A DNA stretch of 6,288 nucleotides from positions 579 to 6,866 of the forward strand of contig DOBD01000084.1 of NCBI GenBank assembly GCA_003506275.1, in the 5' to 3' direction. This stretch comes from Bacteroidales bacterium (GTDB taxonomy: Bacteria; Bacteroidota; Bacteroidia; Bacteroidales; UBA1402). The translations under genes and the position numbers were made by a program. Shown one piece after another: positions 6,157 to 6,288 of this stretch; the stretch's first letter is position 1; each line of letters starts with the position of its first letter. The notes beneath the pieces are model-generated. The model was not told the DNA's origin. It ran no database searches and worked only from the letters and a program-made list of their open reading frames with translations.

Positions 6157-6193
6157 GTCATTTGCTATAAAATGATAGCAAATGACAAAAAAA
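6150..6193. repeat. Perfect 19-bp inverted repeat, probable operator
   Basis: The left arm (6150-6168, seven T then GTCATTTGCTAT) is exactly complementary to the right arm (6175-6193, ATAGCAAATGAC then seven A), around the 6-nt loop AAAATG. No T-run follows on either strand, so it is not an ordinary terminator; its left T-run doubles as the tract of the FKBP terminator. The core TTTGCTAT/ATAGCAAA looks like a binding site for a dimeric helix-turn-helix repressor, and the right arm would reach the upstream part of the promoter candidate at 6198-6205. The structure is seen directly; the role is inferred. Confidence 0.6.
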
Positions 6194-6197
6194 TGCC

Positions 6198-6205
6198 TTA
6201 CTTTG
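6198..6205 (+). promoter_or_regulatory. Possible -7 promoter element beside the palindrome
   Basis: TTACTTTG differs from TAnnTTTG at one base (T for A at the second position). The region 19-21 nt upstream is the right arm of the palindrome and has no TTTG, so any promoter would be weak or activator-dependent. An 8-bp palindrome ATAGCTAT lies downstream at 6226-6233 and shares ATAGC with the larger repeat. Confidence 0.3.
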
Positions 6206-6261
6206 TACTGAAAATCCTTGAATCGATAGCTATTCTACCTTGATTAGCTGTCTATTTGACC

Positions 6262-6288
6262 ATGAACCTAGCATCAACACTCATGAAC
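6262..6288 (+). CDS. Possible start of an unidentified gene, cut by the right edge
   Basis: ATG at 6262 opens nine codons (MNLASTLMN) that run off the window, with a stop in frame at 6241. The distance from the promoter-like motif (57 nt) is reasonable. Nine codons are too few to identify a product or prove a gene; the call rests on the promoter-operator arrangement to its left. Confidence 0.2.

Noticed and set aside
5289..6161. A 290-codon open frame on the minus strand opposite the FKBP gene
   Set aside because: It is antisense to a clear lipoprotein FKBP gene, begins inside that gene's terminator, and its translation shows no family motif. It is a by-product of codon bias.

Overview
The window looks like a chromosomal segment of a Bacteroidota member, most likely order Bacteroidales. 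The evidence is a Bacteroidetes-type IspG N-terminus, a nucleoside kinase with a threonyl-tRNA-synthetase-like N-terminus, a lipoprotein FKBP/Mip-type isomerase, A-rich (not Shine-Dalgarno) leaders, and TAnnTTTG-type -7 promoter elements. The gene order rpoN - PAP2-like membrane protein - gcvH - purE - ispG resembles arrangements I know from Bacteroidales; I could not check this against a database.

Layout. From 5243 down to 1, everything is on the minus strand and closely packed: nucleoside kinase (5243-3582), rpoN (3523-2069, interrupted), PAP2-like membrane protein (2058-1453), gcvH (1442-1065), purE (1046-540) and the first 148 codons of ispG (445 to beyond the left edge). The rpoN, PAP2-like and gcvH genes are 10 nt apart, and gcvH and purE 18 nt apart, so rpoN to purE is probably one transcript; ispG follows after 94 nt. 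A good promoter candidate for this unit lies at 3544-3575, directly upstream of rpoN. On the plus strand a lipoprotein peptidyl-prolyl isomerase (5385-6101) is divergent from the kinase and ends in a strong intrinsic terminator (6124-6156). The last ~130 bases hold a perfect 19-bp inverted repeat, a promoter-like motif and possibly the start of another gene.

Main observation. The sigma-54 gene rpoN carries an in-frame TAA (minus strand, 2695-2693). Reading continues uninterrupted in the same frame on both sides, so a 484-codon gene is divided into a 276-aa N-terminal part (core-binding half) and a C-terminal part (DNA-binding half with an intact RpoN box). No other lesion is visible. This is a recent nonsense mutation, a sequence error, or, less likely, a two-piece or read-through sigma factor.

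The genes are mostly housekeeping: isoprenoid (ispG), purine (purE) and one-carbon/glycine (gcvH) metabolism, nucleotide salvage (kinase), envelope protein folding (FKBP) and lipid-phosphate chemistry (PAP2-like). I see no CRISPR array, tRNA, rRNA, insertion sequence or integrase. I found no convincing undescribed multi-gene system; the most informative oddities are the split sigma-54, the dyad inside its promoter, and the large palindrome at the right edge.
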